Assembly (NCBI GenBank): GCA_020634575.1
Contig: JACKBM010000017.1
Location: 1-64,000, forward strand
Source of the DNA: Ardenticatenales bacterium
GTDB lineage: Bacteria; Chloroflexota; Anaerolineae; Promineifilales; Promineifilaceae
DNA length: 64,000 nucleotides
Direction: 5' to 3'
Shown: positions 61,486 to 64,000 of the stretch, piece by piece
How positions within the stretch are numbered: the first letter of the stretch is position 1
Layout of the letters: every line of letters begins with the position of its first letter
Notes under the pieces: generated by a model
Databases searched by the model: none
What the model saw: the letters and a program-made list of their open reading frames with translations, nothing else
Told to the model about the DNA's origin: nothing
Position numbers and translations under genes: made by a program

Positions 61486-61818
61486 TCACCCCGGCCAATC
61501 CGCCCCATCGTAATAACGCGTGCCGCGATGGCCCTGGCGAGGGATCGGTTGGGCCAGCTTCTCACCCGGGCAGCTGACCATGATAAGCGTACGCGGTTTG
61601 CCGGAATCCGGATTGACGGCCCCGCCAATCAACTCTTTAATCGGGCAGCGCCCAATCAACATGTCGTTGAAGATGGTATAGACGTAATCACCGACATTCA
61701 GCTTGCTGGGCTTGCCCGCCATATGAAACTCAAACTCACTCAAGCTGCCATCATACAGGCTGTCGACGCCGGCCTGCCCTTCGCGGGCCGGGATAGTTTT
61801 GGTGATACCAAAGCTCAT
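61486..61818 (-). CDS. Small conserved-looking protein, function unknown
   Basis: 110 residues with AAGGAG seven bases before the ATG at 61818, which makes it a credible gene. The stretch KLNVGDYVYTIFNDMLIGRC has the feel of a PUA/ASCH-type beta-barrel (GDYVY...IGR), but the match is weak and I do not assign a family. Later it has MVSCPGEKLAQPIPRQGHRG. No signal peptide or membrane segment. It starts 68 bases after the FAD oxidoreductase stop on the same strand, so it probably belongs to that transcript. Confidence 0.7.
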   Translation of the reverse strand: MSFGITKTIPAREGQAGVDSLYDGSLSEFEFHMAGKPSKLNVGDYVYTIFNDMLIGRCPIKELIGGAVNPDSGKPRTLIMVSCPGEKLAQPIPRQGHRGTRYYDGADWPG

Positions 61819-61886
61819 TTCTTTGCTCCTTCAGGGCGCCAGATCGCCATCTTGTCAAACTGGCGCTGCCATTTGTGCGGGGCGGG

Positions 61887-63269
<1,383 letters not shown>

Positions 63270-63324
63270 GTTCTGTTCAGGTTTCCTTTACTTACCAGCG
63301 GTGGCTTTGGGAGGAACCGGCCGG

Positions 63325-64000
63325 TCAGGCCTCATCCCTCAATCGGTTCAAAAACGCCACCAGCTCACGGCTGAGTTTCGCCGCCTTCTCAATCATCACA
63401 AAATGGCCGGCTTCGGGAATGACCAGCAGCTCAGCGGCCGGCATATGGTCAACCAGAAACTGACTATGCGCAGCAGGCATCATTCTGTCTTCTGCCCCAA
63501 CTACCACCAGCGCCGGCAACTTAATCTGCCCAATCTGTGCCCGTAAATCAAACTGGCTGCAGGCGTAAAAATCACCGTAAAGCGTAGCCGACCCCGTCGC
63601 CACCATGTGCTGTACGGCCACATCGCGCTGCACCGGGGCTGAATTTTTCCGCCAGGCAAATTTGTTGATCATCGCCACCGTCTCGGCAAACTGTGTCTGC
63701 AGGCCGGTCAGGATCATCTCGCTGACCGGCATCTGTGCCCCGGTGCCGATGAGGACCAGCCCGGCCAACCGGCTCGCGTCCAGCAACGCCGCCTGCAAGG
63801 CAATCGCCCCACCCAGCGAATGGCCGGCCAGTACGACCCGCCGCAAGCCCAGCTCACGCACAAAAGCGACAACCATCTCGGCATAGCCTAACACGCTATC
63901 CCGGCCGGGCCCCTCGGAGTTGCCATGACCCGGCAGATCCAGGAAGAAAAGCGGAAAATCGGTTACCCAACGGGGTTGCCCACGCGATTGCACAAAGCCG
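63325..64000 (-). CDS. Alpha/beta hydrolase, 5'-truncated at the window edge
   Basis: The frame is open to the right edge without a convincing start, so the N-terminus (with the HG oxyanion loop) is outside. Visible: FFLDLPGHGNSEGPG near the edge, nucleophile elbow LAGHSLGGAIALQAA (Ser), acid Asp in VVVGAEDRMMPAAHS, and His in IPEAGHFVMIEKAAK. Typical of MhpC/BphD-like hydrolases and esterases; the substrate is unknown. It ends 56 bases before the FAD oxidoreductase ATG, so the two are likely cotranscribed. Confidence 0.88.
   Translation of the reverse strand, partial: GFVQSRGQPRWVTDFPLFFLDLPGHGNSEGPGRDSVLGYAEMVVAFVRELGLRRVVLAGHSLGGAIALQAALLDASRLAGLVLIGTGAQMPVSEMILTGLQTQFAETVAMINKFAWRKNSAPVQRDVAVQHMVATGSATLYGDFYACSQFDLRAQIGQIKLPALVVVGAEDRMMPAAHSQFLVDHMPAAELLVIPEAGHFVMIEKAAKLSRELVAFLNRLRDEA

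Overview
This window reads as a chromosomal piece of a filamentous-type Chloroflexota bacterium (Anaerolineae/Ardenticatenia-like). This is inferred from gene content: a T-box in front of valS, DUF2723, DUF3048 and alpha-2-macroglobulin lipoproteins, a DUF4388/Ras-like GTPase pair, high GC (about 60 % by eye), and a hugely over-represented palindrome ACCGGCCGGT scattered through genes. No phage, IS element or CRISPR array is visible.

Layout. 1-9.2 kb (minus strand): 3'-truncated valS with promoter and T-box riboswitch, a PKD-domain exported protein, a giant thioester alpha-2-macroglobulin lipoprotein, and a pseudo-receiver protein. 9.4-15.1 kb (plus): an M23 lipoprotein, an Hsp70/YegD-like chaperone, a cupin, an ACMSD-like amidohydrolase and a divergent SHMT-like PLP enzyme. 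15.07-15.55 kb: tandem and hairpin repeats. 15.6-22.75 kb: the histidine operon hisG-D-C-B-H-A-FI-E. It is preceded by a sigma70-type promoter, a 27-codon leader peptide with four consecutive His codons, and mutually exclusive antiterminator and terminator hairpins, which together form a complete transcription attenuator. hisA, and hisF twice, carry apparent indels. 22.75-28.4 kb: a hybrid histidine kinase with a receiver, a LysM protein, a metallophosphoesterase, and a ParA-like ATPase with a coiled-coil partner. 28.7-33.4 kb: a DUF2723 membrane protein and a cation/proton antiporter. 33.4-36.95 kb (minus): four tRNAs (CAU, Gly, Pro, Leu), a tungstate-type ABC transporter lacking its binding protein, and tilS.

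37.1-48.6 kb (plus) is the most unusual block. It runs DUF4388 protein, Ras-like GTPase, alpha/beta hydrolase, V4R-like protein, left-handed beta-helix protein, acyl-ACP-reductase-like enzyme, receiver-degenerate GGDEF, multi-GAF histidine kinase, receiver, and a second paralogous alpha/beta hydrolase. The compact arrangement suggests a signalling-controlled acyl/aldehyde lipid pathway that I do not recognise as a described system.

48.7-64 kb: a DUF3048 lipoprotein, a dual M23 peptidase/glycosidase, a LacI regulator with candidate operators in front of a small membrane protein and a GH4 alpha-galactosidase-like enzyme, an LpqC-like esterase, a molybdopterin oxidoreductase, a frameshifted DinB protein, an aldo/keto reductase, a threonine dehydratase-like enzyme, a small unknown, an FAD oxidoreductase and a 5'-truncated hydrolase. 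Gene-poor stretches (1.8-2.2, 15.06-15.64, 25.3-25.6, 33.4-33.86, 36.8-37.3 and 55.27-55.56 kb) hold RNA regulators, tRNAs, promoters or dispersed hairpin repeats.
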